Shown in pieces: positions 1 through 8,181 of a DNA stretch of 26,591 nucleotides. Under the pieces are notes generated by a model. It did no database searches and was not told the origin of the DNA. It saw only the letters and a program-made list of their open reading frames with translations. How positions within the stretch are numbered: position 1 is the stretch's first letter; each line of letters opens with the position of its first letter. The translations under genes were made by a program, and so were the position numbers. Source of the stretch: UBA1425 sp051881715 (GTDB taxonomy: Bacteria > Bacillota > Clostridia > Oscillospirales > Acutalibacteraceae); NCBI GenBank assembly GCA_051881715.1, contig JBJEQK010000184.1:1-26591 (forward strand), given 5' to 3'.

Positions 1-1
1 C

Positions 2-82
2 GAAAGTCTGTCAGAAGCGGACAGCTCCGTGACCTACACCGTTCAGGGCACTACCCTGTCTTTCTTCTGGCCTGCATCGTAA
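2..82 (+). CDS. 3' end of an unidentified upstream gene (partial)
   Basis: An open frame enters from the left edge and ends at a TAA at 80-82. Only the last 26 residues are visible, ending in SFFWPAS. The fragment is too short to assign a family. A hairpin follows 5 nt after the stop and the next gene begins 57 nt after the stop on the same strand, so this gene may be co-transcribed with the yfhO-like gene. Confidence 0.5.
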   Translation, partial: ESLSEADSSVTYTVQGTTLSFFWPAS

Positions 83-87
83 ATTTT

Positions 88-122
88 CGGGGCTGTTTTC
101 TTTTCGGTTAGAAAACGCCCCG
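88..122 (+). terminator. Hairpin between the partial gene and the yfhO-like gene
   Basis: The arms CGGGGC...GTTTTCT and AGAAAAC...GCCCCG pair around a short TTTCGGTT loop. The T-tract after the stem is weak (ATTTGTG). The ribosome site of the next gene begins only about 8 nt later. It could be a leaky terminator or an intercistronic hairpin, because there is no room for a promoter between it and the next start. Confidence 0.55.
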
Positions 123-138
123 ATTTGTGAGGTTCACT

Positions 139-2775
139 ATGTCCCGAAAATCCACCAAACTATTCTCATGGAAGCTGTGCATCCCGCCGCTGATCGTTTT
201 GGCGTGCGTCTTGACGGTGTATGCAATCCATGGGATTTTTCCTTTTGGTACGGAAAGCATTGTCTATGACGACATGGGACAGTGCAGTGTTCCGATTTTT
301 TACACCGTATGGGACGCCCTGCATGGCAGCGGAAGTATTTTTTTCAATTTCCGCACCGCCGCAGGCATATTCATCAGCAGTGCGTATGAAAGCGTGCTCA
401 GTCCCTTAAATACGCTTTTCTTCCTGCTGTGCCCGCGGGACAAAATACTGGAAAGTATGTCCTTTTTCCTGCTGTGCAAGCTGATGATCTCCTCGTTCAC
501 CGCTATGCTTTTGTTCCGCTATCGGTTTCGGATTCACGATGTCTGGCAGATCCTGTTCGGTGTTTTATACGCCTTTAACCCGTTTCTTTTGCAGTACTAT
601 TCCAACGCCTCATGGATGGAGCTTGTGATGCTGTTCCCCTTGGTTCTGCTGGGTGCGGACAGGCTGTTTCAGTCCCGAAAGCCGCTGCTGTATATTCTTG
701 CGTTGTCCTACTGCCTGATCATGCAGCTGTACATCGCCTACATGATCGTGCTGTTTCTGTTTTTGAGCGGCGGTATGTACATCGGACTTCTTCTGCCGAA
801 AGCGCAGAGAAAGGGCGCCGTACTGCGTTTCGGCGTGTCCTCGGTACTGGCTATTTTGCTCTCTGCCTTTTCTGCACTGCCGACCTATTTTTACATGACG
901 GCAAGCTCCCGGTACCAAAATACCAAGAATTATTTTCAGATCTTGATGAGCACTGCTTCCAACCCCCGCACCAAGGAGGGGATGCTGCTCATTCTCACAG
1001 CGCTCCCCTTTGCCCTGACGTTTTTGCTGTTTTTAAATTTCCGCAAAGAGAAAAAGACCATCGCCTTTTTCGGCATGACCCTTGCGCTGTTTTTGATCCC
1101 CATCGTTTTTGAAAACGTCAATCTCATGTGGCACATGGGCAGCTATGTCAACTTTTCCATGCGGTATGCCTTCATGTTCCATTTGATGCTGCTTTTGTCC
1201 GCCGCATATTTTCTGCACCGTTTTCCCGACAGACTCTATCAGGGCACCAAGCACTCCCGCATCTTCGTTACGGCGCTTTCGTTATTTGCCATGGCCGTCA
1301 ACTTCGTGCTCATGTCCGGGCTGTACGAAAACGCTGAAAAAGGGCTGATCTCCAAATCCAACGAGATGACGATTTGGATCCTTTTCCTGCTGGATTTTGC
1401 TTTCTTTGCCCTGCTTCTTAAATTCGGACACAAAACCGTGAGCTGTATTCTGATCTCCTGCTTTGTGCTTTGGGAATCGGGATTTTACTTTAACCGTGCT
1501 GTCAACACCGGCTCCGCAAGAAACTTTGAGTACAGTTTGGATTTTATCGAGGAATGCGACAATATCTACACTGCACTTCCTTTCGAGCGGGACAACCTTT
1601 CCCGCGTGAAAAATATCGACGGCACCCTCAACAGCAATTATCCCCTGATCGCAGACTGTCCGTCGATGTCGAACTTTACGCACATCATCCCCGCCTCCAT
1701 TAAGCGCACCATGCAAAAGCTTGGCTACTCCAGCGTCTATACCCGTATTCTGGATACCGGCGGAACACTGTTTACCGATGTGCTCCTCGGGTACAAATAT
1801 ACGCTCTCCCTGAACCCGCTGAGCCACAAAGATTACAGCTACATTGGTACCGCAGGACGGTATCTCGTTTACGAAAACAAGTACACCCTGCCCTTCGGCA
1901 TGGTCGGTTCCACGGCGCTTCTCGGGGAAACACTTTTTGAGACGACCGCTTACCAAACGCAGAACAACCTTTGGCACGAATTCTCGCTCAGTGACTCCGA
2001 TCTGCTGACTATCCCGGAAACACAGGAAAAGAAGTCCGATTCCGCTGCCATTTATGAACTGGACGTGGAAGGCACCAAGGAACTGTACCTTGTATGCAAA
2101 GGCTCCACCAAGCGCAAGAATATGCAGATCTACGTCAACGGTGAACCCATCCGCGTTCCTTCTCTGGGAGAGCCGGAGAATACACGCTACAACACCCGAT
2201 TCAACAACAGTCTTTTGGACATCGGAGAGTTTACGGACACCCACGTGACGATCCGAGTGGAACTTTTGAACAGCACGATCACCATGTCCTCTCTGGAGAC
2301 ACGCATCGCTTTGCTGGATAAAGCCGCCCTGCAGCAATTTTGTTTGCAGCAGCAAGATGCAGTCACTGCGCAGGCCGGTGCACGAAGTCTGACGATCACC
2401 GCCTCGGCACAGCAGGAGGATCAGGTTCTTTTCCTGCCGCTGACCTATGACAGCGGATGGACGTGCAAAGTGAACGGCAAGACGGTGGAAGCAGATGAAG
2501 CGTTGGGTACGTTTATGGCAATCCCCCTGGAAAAAGGACAAAACGAGATCACCATGACGTTCCTGCCCAAGGGGTTCAAACTTGGCGCCTGTATCAGCAT
2601 CCTCTCCCTGATCGCCTGCGCCTTTTGGTGTTGGAAACAAAAATCCTGGACAGAAGAAGCCGATCAAGGTTCCCCGCTTCTTTTGGGGTTCTACTACGTG
2701 CTGGACTACGGCACCATCGTTGCGATCTATCTTGTCCCCATGATCTGTAGAGTTTACACATTCCTGACCCATTGA
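139..2775 (+). CDS. YfhO-family membrane glycosyltransferase
   Basis: This 878-residue polytopic membrane protein has an N-terminal membrane segment (about residues 12-31) followed by an extracytoplasmic loop with YDDMGQ at residues 43-48. Many hydrophobic segments follow, then a long soluble region. The C-terminal beta-rich part contains the LTYDSGWTCKVNGK signature typical of YfhO proteins, and membrane segments close the protein. YfhO proteins are GT-C-type enzymes. In Bacillus subtilis YfhO acts with CsbB to glycosylate lipoteichoic acid from a lipid-linked sugar. A CsbB-like gene follows 16 nt downstream, which supports the same role here. ATG 139 was chosen because GAGG lies 6 nt upstream. 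An in-frame GTG at 127 lacks a ribosome site and abuts the preceding hairpin. The polymer that is decorated is not known. Confidence 0.85.
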   Translation: MSRKSTKLFSWKLCIPPLIVLACVLTVYAIHGIFPFGTESIVYDDMGQCSVPIFYTVWDALHGSGSIFFNFRTAAGIFISSAYESVLSPLNTLFFLLCPRDKILESMSFFLLCKLMISSFTAMLLFRYRFRIHDVWQILFGVLYAFNPFLLQYYSNASWMELVMLFPLVLLGADRLFQSRKPLLYILALSYCLIMQLYIAYMIVLFLFLSGGMYIGLLLPKAQRKGAVLRFGVSSVLAILLSAFSALPTYFYMTASSRYQNTKNYFQILMSTASNPRTKEGMLLILTALPFALTFLLFLNFRKEKKTIAFFGMTLALFLIPIVFENVNLMWHMGSYVNFSMRYAFMFHLMLLLSAAYFLHRFPDRLYQGTKHSRIFVTALSLFAMAVNFVLMSGLYENAEKGLISKSNEMTIWILFLLDFAFFALLLKFGHKTVSCILISCFVLWESGFYFNRAVNTGSARNFEYSLDFIEECDNIYTALPFERDNLSRVKNIDGTLNSNYPLIADCPSMSNFTHIIPASIKRTMQKLGYSSVYTRILDTGGTLFTDVLLGYKYTLSLNPLSHKDYSYIGTAGRYLVYENKYTLPFGMVGSTALLGETLFETTAYQTQNNLWHEFSLSDSDLLTIPETQEKKSDSAAIYELDVEGTKELYLVCKGSTKRKNMQIYVNGEPIRVPSLGEPENTRYNTRFNNSLLDIGEFTDTHVTIRVELLNSTITMSSLETRIALLDKAALQQFCLQQQDAVTAQAGARSLTITASAQQEDQVLFLPLTYDSGWTCKVNGKTVEADEALGTFMAIPLEKGQNEITMTFLPKGFKLGACISILSLIACAFWCWKQKSWTEEADQGSPLLLGFYYVLDYGTIVAIYLVPMICRVYTFLTH

Positions 2776-2791
2776 CGGAAAGGAGGATTCC

Positions 2792-3763
2792 ATGAAAAAA
2801 ATCAGCATTCTTGTCCCCTGCTACAACGAAGAAGAAAATGTCGTCCCCATGAGCGAAGCCTTGACCGACGTTATGCAGACATCCTTAAGTGCATATGACT
2901 ACGAAATTGTGTTCATTGACAACCATTCCACCGACATGACACGTCCTCGGATCGAAGAGATCTGCCAAAAGGATTCCCGCATCAAAGCGATTTTCAACTG
3001 CCGCAACTTCGGGCAGTTCAATTCACCGTACTACGGTATGCTCCAGTGTACGGGGGATTGCGTGATCTGCATCTGTGCGGATTTTCAAGACCCGGTGGAG
3101 CTGATTCCCCGCTTTGTCGAGGAATGGGAAAAAGGCTACAAGATCGTCTGCGGGATCAAAACCTCCAGCCGGGAAAACAAGCTCATGCGCTTTTTCCGCA
3201 CCTGCTACTACAAGCTGATCCGCAAAATGAGCAGTACGGAACAGATCGAGCACTTTACGGGCTTCGGGCTGTACGACAAAAGCTTCATTCAAGTACTGCG
3301 GGATTTGAAAGACCCTACCCCGTTTCTTCGAGGCATCGTTGCCGAGCTCGGACCGACCCGCAAAGAGATTCCGTACGAACAGGCGAAGCGGCGTGCCGGA
3401 AAAACCCACAACAATTTCTACACCCTGTACGATGCCGCCATGCTCTCTTTCACGTCCTACACCAAGATAGGTTTGCGTCTCGCCTCTTTTCTCGGCATGA
3501 TCATCGCCACGCTCAGCGCTGTGATCGGTCTTGTTTATCTGGTGCTGAAGCTTTGCCACTGGGATCGCTTCCCCATGGGCACGGCGCCTGCACTGATCGG
3601 TATGTTTTTCCTCGGCGCGATCCAGTTGTTTTTCATCGGATTTCTGGGAGAATATATTTTAAATATCAATACCCGTGTGATGAATCGACCTTTGGTCATC
3701 GAAGAAAAAAGAATCAATTTTGATAAGGAGGATTCCCATGACAACCACATACCTTTACAATGA
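2792..3763 (+). CDS. Family 2 polyprenyl-phosphate glycosyltransferase (CsbB/GtrB-like)
   Basis: The protein has 323 residues. The N-terminal GT-A domain opens with ISILVPCYNEEENV and carries DNHSTD near residue 43 and ADFQDP at 96-101, the metal/nucleotide-sugar region of DPM1-like enzymes. Two C-terminal membrane segments lie at about 230-253 and 266-290. This architecture is that of CsbB, GtrB and YkcC-type enzymes, which load a sugar onto undecaprenyl phosphate at the inner face of the membrane. AAGGAGG precedes the ATG. The gene follows the yfhO-like gene by 16 nt and overlaps the thioredoxin start by 26 nt, so the three genes probably form one transcript. The sugar cannot be told from the sequence; GlcNAc would be the analogy with CsbB. 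Confidence 0.9.
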   Translation: MKKISILVPCYNEEENVVPMSEALTDVMQTSLSAYDYEIVFIDNHSTDMTRPRIEEICQKDSRIKAIFNCRNFGQFNSPYYGMLQCTGDCVICICADFQDPVELIPRFVEEWEKGYKIVCGIKTSSRENKLMRFFRTCYYKLIRKMSSTEQIEHFTGFGLYDKSFIQVLRDLKDPTPFLRGIVAELGPTRKEIPYEQAKRRAGKTHNNFYTLYDAAMLSFTSYTKIGLRLASFLGMIIATLSAVIGLVYLVLKLCHWDRFPMGTAPALIGMFFLGAIQLFFIGFLGEYILNINTRVMNRPLVIEEKRINFDKEDSHDNHIPLQ

Positions 3764-4058
3764 CAATTTCATGCCTGCAATCCAGTCTGCCGACAAACCG
3801 GTGATGGTGGACTTCTCCGCAAGCTGGTGCGGTCCGTGTCGCATGATCGCCCCGATCGTAGAGGAGATCGCAGGGGAATATGACGGTATGCTCGACGTTT
3901 ACAAGGTAGACGTGGACGAAGCGGATGCCGTTGCGGCACAGTACGAAGTGATGAGCATTCCGACCATCATGTTCTTCAAAAACGGCGAAGAGCAGGAACG
4001 CATCGTCGGCTTCCGCAGCAAAGAAGAACTGCTTCTCACCGTGCAAAAGTATCTGTAA
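3738..4058 (+). CDS. trxA: Thioredoxin
   Basis: This 106-residue single-domain protein has the canonical active site WCGPC (Cys31, Cys34) and the cis-proline motif SIPT. Length and fold pattern match classical cytoplasmic thioredoxins that reduce protein disulfides with NADPH-thioredoxin reductase. ATG 3738 is preceded by AAGGAGG and lies inside the 3' end of the glycosyltransferase gene (26-nt overlap), which suggests translational coupling. No thioredoxin reductase gene is in the window. Its placement behind cell-envelope glycosylation genes may be only operon economy. A strong terminator follows the stop. Confidence 0.93.
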   Translation: MTTTYLYNDNFMPAIQSADKPVMVDFSASWCGPCRMIAPIVEEIAGEYDGMLDVYKVDVDEADAVAAQYEVMSIPTIMFFKNGEEQERIVGFRSKEELLLTVQKYL

Positions 4059-4075
4059 AACCAGCATTCCATCGA

Positions 4076-4117
4076 AAACGCCCGATGACTGTCCGCAAAG
4101 ACGATCATCGGGCGTTT
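4076..4117 (+). terminator. Intrinsic terminator after thioredoxin
   Basis: A perfect 13-bp stem, AAACGCCCGATGA with TCATCGGGCGTTT, closes 18 nt after the thioredoxin stop. The arm ends give A and T tracts on both sides. It ends the yfhO-GT2-trx transcript. Confidence 0.85.
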
Positions 4118-4141
4118 GTGCAATATGCTTTTGTTTAGGTC

Positions 4142-4327
4142 CATCACGGATTTTTGCGAGATTAAAAGTTTCGGTCAAGCCTTTTCAAAGGCTTGCGGAT
4201 TCCAAAGGCGGCGCCTTTGGTCGCCGACCGCAGTCGGCGAAATCCTAACAATAGAAAAGCGCAGGAGGGGAGCCAAAACAGTCCGGTGGACTGTTTTGAC
4301 GTGGGGAACCCTCGCCGGGGGTTCCCC
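4142..4327. repeat. Multi-hairpin intergenic repeat, copy 1
   Basis: Five stem-loops stand in a row. They are H1 at 4176-4195 (CAAGCCTTT/AAAGGCTTG), H2 at 4202-4220 (CCAAAGGC/GCCTTTGG), H3 at 4221-4240 (TCGCCGAC/GTCGGCGA), H4 at 4275-4297 (AAAACAGTCC/GGACTGTTTT) and H5 at 4303-4327 (GGGGAACCC/GGGTTCCCC). Positions 4142-4241 match 26492-26591 without gaps at 93 of 100 bases by eye, and the H2 and H3 arms are identical. The element fills the gap between the terminator of the thioredoxin operon and the 3' end of the convergent hydrolase gene. No coding sequence is convincing here. It could be a REP/MITE-type mobile repeat or a 3'-end RNA element. Confidence 0.8.
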
Positions 4328-4370
4328 GGTGCGAAGCACAAATCCCACAATTTTCCGTGAGAGCGATTGT

Positions 4371-6593
4371 TTATGCACGCAAAACCCAGAATTCGCTGAG
4401 CTTGACGCCGACAGTCGGCTCCTCGATCACAAGCTCCGCACAGCCGTTTTCAAAGCAGGACGCAGGCAGCAAATACGTCGCCGTCTCCGTTCCCGGCGCA
4501 AGATACGCCTTGTCAAAGGCTTCGTCCCTTTCCCCGCCGTACTGTGCTCCGCAATAGATCACCTTGCCGTCCAGCTTTACGGTATGCTGTGTCACCCGTT
4601 CATTCTTGTCGGCGGCATACGACACACGAAGCTTATAATCTTGCCCGGGAATAAAACCGGCAAGCTTACAACGGAAATTGAAATGGTCATACAGTTTCAG
4701 CTGACACATCGGAATCGACCCGTCATTGGTTTTCGGACTGTCCCCTTGGAAATCCATGTAGAAATCCGGCGTCTGTTTTTCGCCGAGCACATCGAAGCCG
4801 TGTTCCGCAAAGGAGAAATAGTATTCGTCCGTCTGCACCGCGTTTCGATTCAGCAATCCCCGAATAAAATCGTTCTGCTCCTGCTGCGGCAAGGACAGTG
4901 CATACTCCAAACGGTTGAGATAGAACGCCCTGTCCGTAACAGGCAGGTCTATGGTCTCAAGCGTTGCACCGCGTTCCCAGTGAGAGGCGCCATAGTGCTC
5001 AACATCCAACTGCATACCGATCTGTTCAAAGAGATTCTTGGCAAGCGCGTTGATCTTTTCCCGAAGCGCCAGATAGGACGGCTCAAATGCGGTCTGCAAA
5101 ACCTCTTTGGCGGCGGCAATATCATTTTTCGCAAGAAGCACCTTCGCCTTTTTCAAAAGCGCATTCTCAAAAACTCTGCGCCGACGCACCAGTGCATCAC
5201 AGCAGGCGCGGAAGTACAGCTGACAAAAACGCCAATTCTTTTCGGCACACGGATAGTTTTGTACAAGTGTTTCAAACAAATGCAGAGTGGATTCAATGCC
5301 GGGATTTTCTGCAGGATCGCCGACCCAGTTTCTTTCCAGCCCCAAAATGCCATCGGCCACCTGCTGTGCAGGAAGCTCCCACATAAACAGCCGTGCATAG
5401 TCCAGCAAGGTATCGCACAAATCGCATTCCGGGAAGAAGTCCATGTCTGCCCAGACCATTTTGTTGACGTCATCGTTGGCGCCTTCGGAGTAGGAAACAG
5501 AACCCACCACATACCGACGGGTCAAGCGATGGATCAGGCGGTATTCCTCCGGGCGCGGGTTGATGCTCTCGCGGGAAAGCGTAGTCGCCAACGCATAGTG
5601 CCAGTCGTCCTGCAACGCATGAACCGGGTATTCACAGCGGACATTGTGCGTGATGTCAGGATAGAGTCGGATGGGATATTCCTTCGGCAGTTTTCTGCGC
5701 AGGACATCGATGGGGAACGCACGGTTCGGTCCTGTAATCACGCCGTCAATCTCCTTGGGCAGCGCCTCCATCTTCGCAATAAAGTCATCGCCCCATGTGG
5801 GATATTTGTGCGGCGCCTGTGCGCTCGGCCAAAACTCTGCCTGCGGGCAAACGCTCTTGAGCGCCTCGGAGATCTTGCAAACACGGTCAACGAACTCGTC
5901 GCCGGGATAGTCGCCCGGGTCTCCGCCGGGGGTAAAGACAACATTCAGGCGAGGGGATTTTTCAAAAACTGCCTTGCGCACCGCAATGGATTCTTCCACA
6001 GAAAGATGGTCGTTCGGATACCAGAGAGAAACATCCAGATCCAGTGTATCGGCGATCTCTGCAGCGGCAAAGAAAAGCTCATTTTGCGAATACTGCATCA
6101 GCGCATTGACATCCACCTTTTCCAGCTGGGGAATATGCTCCACCGTGTTGCTGCCGAAGTACATCATGTCAAGATAGTACCGGCGGTACTGTTCCAAACT
6201 CCATGCCTCATAGGTGTTGTTCAGCGGACGGTAGCCCAGCTGATGCCCTCTGATCTTTTTGTCGGGCACATAGGTTCCGTCAATGGAGCAGGTAAGGGTG
6301 ATCTTGCCATCCTTATACTCGGTTTTGCGCAAAAACATGGCGTAGCCGTAAATCAGCGCACGAATCCCCTGTCCACGAACTGTAATGGTTCTATCCTTTA
6401 CGGTGATCGAGTAGTTATTCTTGTCTGTAAAGGTATCATCTTCACAGAAAATCATGCATGGTTCTTGTGCAGATTCTGTAAAGTCAGGAGCCTTTCCAGT
6501 TCTTTTTGTAATTTCCTCAATGAAAAGGTCAGCAGCTTTATGCTCTGTCGGCGTAGAAGCGACGACGTGGATTCCGGTAAAATCTGTTGTCAT
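4371..6593 (-). CDS. Putative glycoside hydrolase, family not assigned
   Basis: The protein has 740 residues and no signal peptide. Residues 1-90 look like the small alpha/beta domain that precedes the barrel in GH67 and GH20 enzymes (substrate-mimic phrases such as GIHVVAS and IRALIYGYAMFLRK). A probable TIM barrel starts at RGHQLGYR (115-122) and contains FTPGGDPGD, YPDITH and YSEGANDDVNK, rich in acidic residues suitable for catalysis. A helical stretch and a C-terminal beta region follow. I recognise the type but cannot name a CAZy family. The start was set at ATG 6593, which has GGAAGGA upstream and overlaps the GH125 stop by 4 nt (ATGA); an earlier in-frame ATG at 6620 lacks a good site. 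Tight coupling to a GH125 mannosidase suggests action on mannose-containing glycans. The exact bond cleaved is unknown. Confidence 0.75.
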   Translation of the reverse strand: MTTDFTGIHVVASTPTEHKAADLFIEEITKRTGKAPDFTESAQEPCMIFCEDDTFTDKNNYSITVKDRTITVRGQGIRALIYGYAMFLRKTEYKDGKITLTCSIDGTYVPDKKIRGHQLGYRPLNNTYEAWSLEQYRRYYLDMMYFGSNTVEHIPQLEKVDVNALMQYSQNELFFAAAEIADTLDLDVSLWYPNDHLSVEESIAVRKAVFEKSPRLNVVFTPGGDPGDYPGDEFVDRVCKISEALKSVCPQAEFWPSAQAPHKYPTWGDDFIAKMEALPKEIDGVITGPNRAFPIDVLRRKLPKEYPIRLYPDITHNVRCEYPVHALQDDWHYALATTLSRESINPRPEEYRLIHRLTRRYVVGSVSYSEGANDDVNKMVWADMDFFPECDLCDTLLDYARLFMWELPAQQVADGILGLERNWVGDPAENPGIESTLHLFETLVQNYPCAEKNWRFCQLYFRACCDALVRRRRVFENALLKKAKVLLAKNDIAAAKEVLQTAFEPSYLALREKINALAKNLFEQIGMQLDVEHYGASHWERGATLETIDLPVTDRAFYLNRLEYALSLPQQEQNDFIRGLLNRNAVQTDEYYFSFAEHGFDVLGEKQTPDFYMDFQGDSPKTNDGSIPMCQLKLYDHFNFRCKLAGFIPGQDYKLRVSYAADKNERVTQHTVKLDGKVIYCGAQYGGERDEAFDKAYLAPGTETATYLLPASCFENGCAELVIEEPTVGVKLSEFWVLRA

Positions 6594-7882
6594 ACGTTTT
6601 CCTTCCAATCTTTTAAACAATCCAGAACAAATTCACTGAAAATCGAATTTGACCATGCGAACCACGGTCTTGTAAACTGCGTCGGGTCATCCACCTGAAC
6701 ACCCTCGTGCATATAGCCTGTGTCTGCATCGGACGTCTCCAGCATACGAAGCACACGCATTTTCTCCTCTCTGTCCCTCGCTGTCAAGCCTTGCAGGGAA
6801 AGACCGATATGCCAAACATACCCCTGCGGTGTGTGCGGACTGCCCGTGCCTTTCAATACGCTGCCTTCAAAGTAATAGGGGTTTTCAAAGCTCAGGATAA
6901 ATTTACGTGTGTTGCCATAAAGCGGATCCGCTTTGTCGCAGTAGCCGAAATACGGCATCGCCATCAGGCTGGGTACATTGGAGTCGTCCATAAAGTTATA
7001 ATGTCCGAGACCGTCCGTTTCGTAGGCATAGATAGGGCCGAACTGCTTGTATTCGACCACGCCGTACTTTTGGATTCCGGCATCGACTTCTGCCGCAAGG
7101 GTCAGGGATTCTTCTTTCAAATCGAAATCCAGCAAGACACTCTCGGCAATTTCCGCCGCATACCGAAGCACAGCAACTGCGAACATATTAGACGGGATCA
7201 GATAGCCGTATTGGCAGGCATCATCGCTGGGACGAAAGCCCGACCAAATCATTCCCGTATAGCCTACCGGCGTACCGAGACCGTCATTTTTCAGTGTGTC
7301 TCCCTCCGGGCAGTCAGAGCGGAAAAACCGATAGGGGGAGAACTCCATATGGTGCTGTTCCGTGTGCCACAAATCTAAGATAGCACGCAGTGCTTTTTGA
7401 AACAATCCATCCGTCAAAAAAGAGGTTCGACCGGTTGACTGCCAAAACTGATAGCAAAGCTGTAAAACGAAGCAAAGAGAATCAATCTCGTACTTGCGCT
7501 CCCAAACCATCGGTTTCTGTAAAGGTCTGTCCGTTACATGACCGTGTCCGTTTTCGCACTCGTTGAATGCGTTTGCGTACGGATCATAAAGCACGCATTG
7601 CAGCTGGCGGCGAATCAAACCCTCGATGACATCTGCCACTTCTTCGTTTACGGCGCAGTAGGGCAAATACTGATGTACCTGTGCGGTGGAATCCCGAAGC
7701 CACATGGCCGGAATATCCCCGGTAAAAACATAGGTCGTCCCATCCGCCATGCGTTTGGTCGTTGTCTCAAATGTGTTGGGATAGCAGTTTCGGAAAAGTT
7801 TGGAAAGCTTGTACTCTCCCCTGTTTTCCAAAGCGGCACAAACTCTATCCGTTTCTTGTTTTAAAAGTTCTTTTAAATCCAT
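6590..7882 (-). CDS. GH125 exo-alpha-1,6-mannosidase
   Basis: The 430-residue protein shows GH125 hallmarks: GDIPAMWLRDST (55-66), NAFNECENGHGH, SGFRPSDDA around residue 220, and HEGV...TRPWFAWSNSIFSE at the C-terminus. GH125 enzymes are metal-independent inverting exo-alpha-1,6-mannosidases acting on N-glycan-like mannosides. Asp220 and Glu393 fall at the positions I recall for the catalytic acid and base of the Clostridium perfringens enzyme. There is no signal peptide, so it acts in the cytoplasm on imported sugars. The start is ATG 7882; TTG at 7885 is possible because AGAGGTG is spaced slightly better for it. It is the first gene of a two-gene operon, with a TTTACA-17-TAGAAT promoter upstream. 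Confidence 0.92.
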   Translation of the reverse strand: MDLKELLKQETDRVCAALENRGEYKLSKLFRNCYPNTFETTTKRMADGTTYVFTGDIPAMWLRDSTAQVHQYLPYCAVNEEVADVIEGLIRRQLQCVLYDPYANAFNECENGHGHVTDRPLQKPMVWERKYEIDSLCFVLQLCYQFWQSTGRTSFLTDGLFQKALRAILDLWHTEQHHMEFSPYRFFRSDCPEGDTLKNDGLGTPVGYTGMIWSGFRPSDDACQYGYLIPSNMFAVAVLRYAAEIAESVLLDFDLKEESLTLAAEVDAGIQKYGVVEYKQFGPIYAYETDGLGHYNFMDDSNVPSLMAMPYFGYCDKADPLYGNTRKFILSFENPYYFEGSVLKGTGSPHTPQGYVWHIGLSLQGLTARDREEKMRVLRMLETSDADTGYMHEGVQVDDPTQFTRPWFAWSNSIFSEFVLDCLKDWKENV

Positions 7883-7906
7883 CAATACAAAATCACCTCT
7901 GCTGTC

Positions 7907-7935
7907 ATTCTACCATAGTACCGACCATTTGTAAA
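7907..7935 (-). promoter_or_regulatory. Sigma-A promoter of the GH125 operon
   Basis: On the minus strand, TTTACA (7935-7930) and TAGAAT (7912-7907) are 17 nt apart. The -10 box lies about 24 nt upstream of the GH125 start. The promoter is divergent from the riboswitch promoter; the two -35 boxes are 12 nt apart. Confidence 0.65.
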
Positions 7936-7947
7936 CAAAAATAAAAC

Positions 7948-7975
7948 TTGACAATTCCGATTTTTCGCATATAAT
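7948..7975 (+). promoter_or_regulatory. Sigma-A promoter of the glycine riboswitch transcript
   Basis: Consensus TTGACA (7948-7953) and TATAAT (7970-7975) are 16 nt apart. The expected start near 7982 is just before the first base pair of the riboswitch. Confidence 0.85.
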
Positions 7976-7988
7976 GTTGAAGGATGAT

Positions 7989-8134
7989 GGATTCGGGAGA
8001 GAATCACGGTCGTGATCACCGAAGGGGCGAAACTCTCAGGTAAAGGGACTGGATCCGGACGAAACTCTGGAAAGACATCGGCACCGACGAAGCAATCCGC
8101 ACTGCGGAGAATCTTTCAGGTAAAAAGACAGAGT
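7989..8134 (+). promoter_or_regulatory. Tandem glycine riboswitch (two aptamers)
   Basis: Two glycine-aptamer units follow each other. Aptamer 1 (about 7989-8056) has GGGAGAG, ACCGAAGGGGC and CTCTCAGGTAAAGGGAC, closed by GGATTC with GGATCC. Aptamer 2 (about 8064-8134) has ACTCTGGAAAG, ACCGACGAAGC and CTTTCAGGTAAAAAGACAGAG, closed by ACTCTG (8064-8069) with CAGAGT (8129-8134). The linker is about 7 nt. The 3' closing strand of aptamer 2 is also the first part of the terminator stem (8128-8138). Glycine binding should therefore block the terminator and switch the downstream gene on. Confidence 0.93.
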
Positions 8135-8165
8135 ACACTCTTTTTGGGGTGTACTCTGTTTTCTT
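8128..8165 (+). terminator. Riboswitch-controlled terminator (expression platform)
   Basis: A perfect 11-bp stem, ACAGAGTACAC (8128-8138) with GTGTACTCTGT (8149-8159), is followed by TTTCTTTT. It shares 8129-8134 with the closing helix of aptamer 2, so the two structures exclude each other. It ends about 3 nt before the ribosome site of the transporter-like gene. Confidence 0.88.
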
Positions 8166-8181
8166 TTGGAGGGTGTGTATT

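Noticed and set aside
127..138. GTG 127 as start of the yfhO-like gene
   Set aside because: It abuts the hairpin and lacks a ribosome site, whereas ATG 139 has GAGG at proper spacing.
1282..2808. 508-codon open frame opposite the yfhO-like gene
   Set aside because: Antisense shadow without motifs, starting inside the glycosyltransferase ribosome-site region.
4116..6698. 860-codon open frame opposite the unassigned hydrolase
   Set aside because: It is antisense to a gene with clear domain structure, coupled start and family-like motifs. Its protein has no coherent motifs, and long antisense frames arise from the codon bias of the real gene. It also runs through the hairpin repeat.
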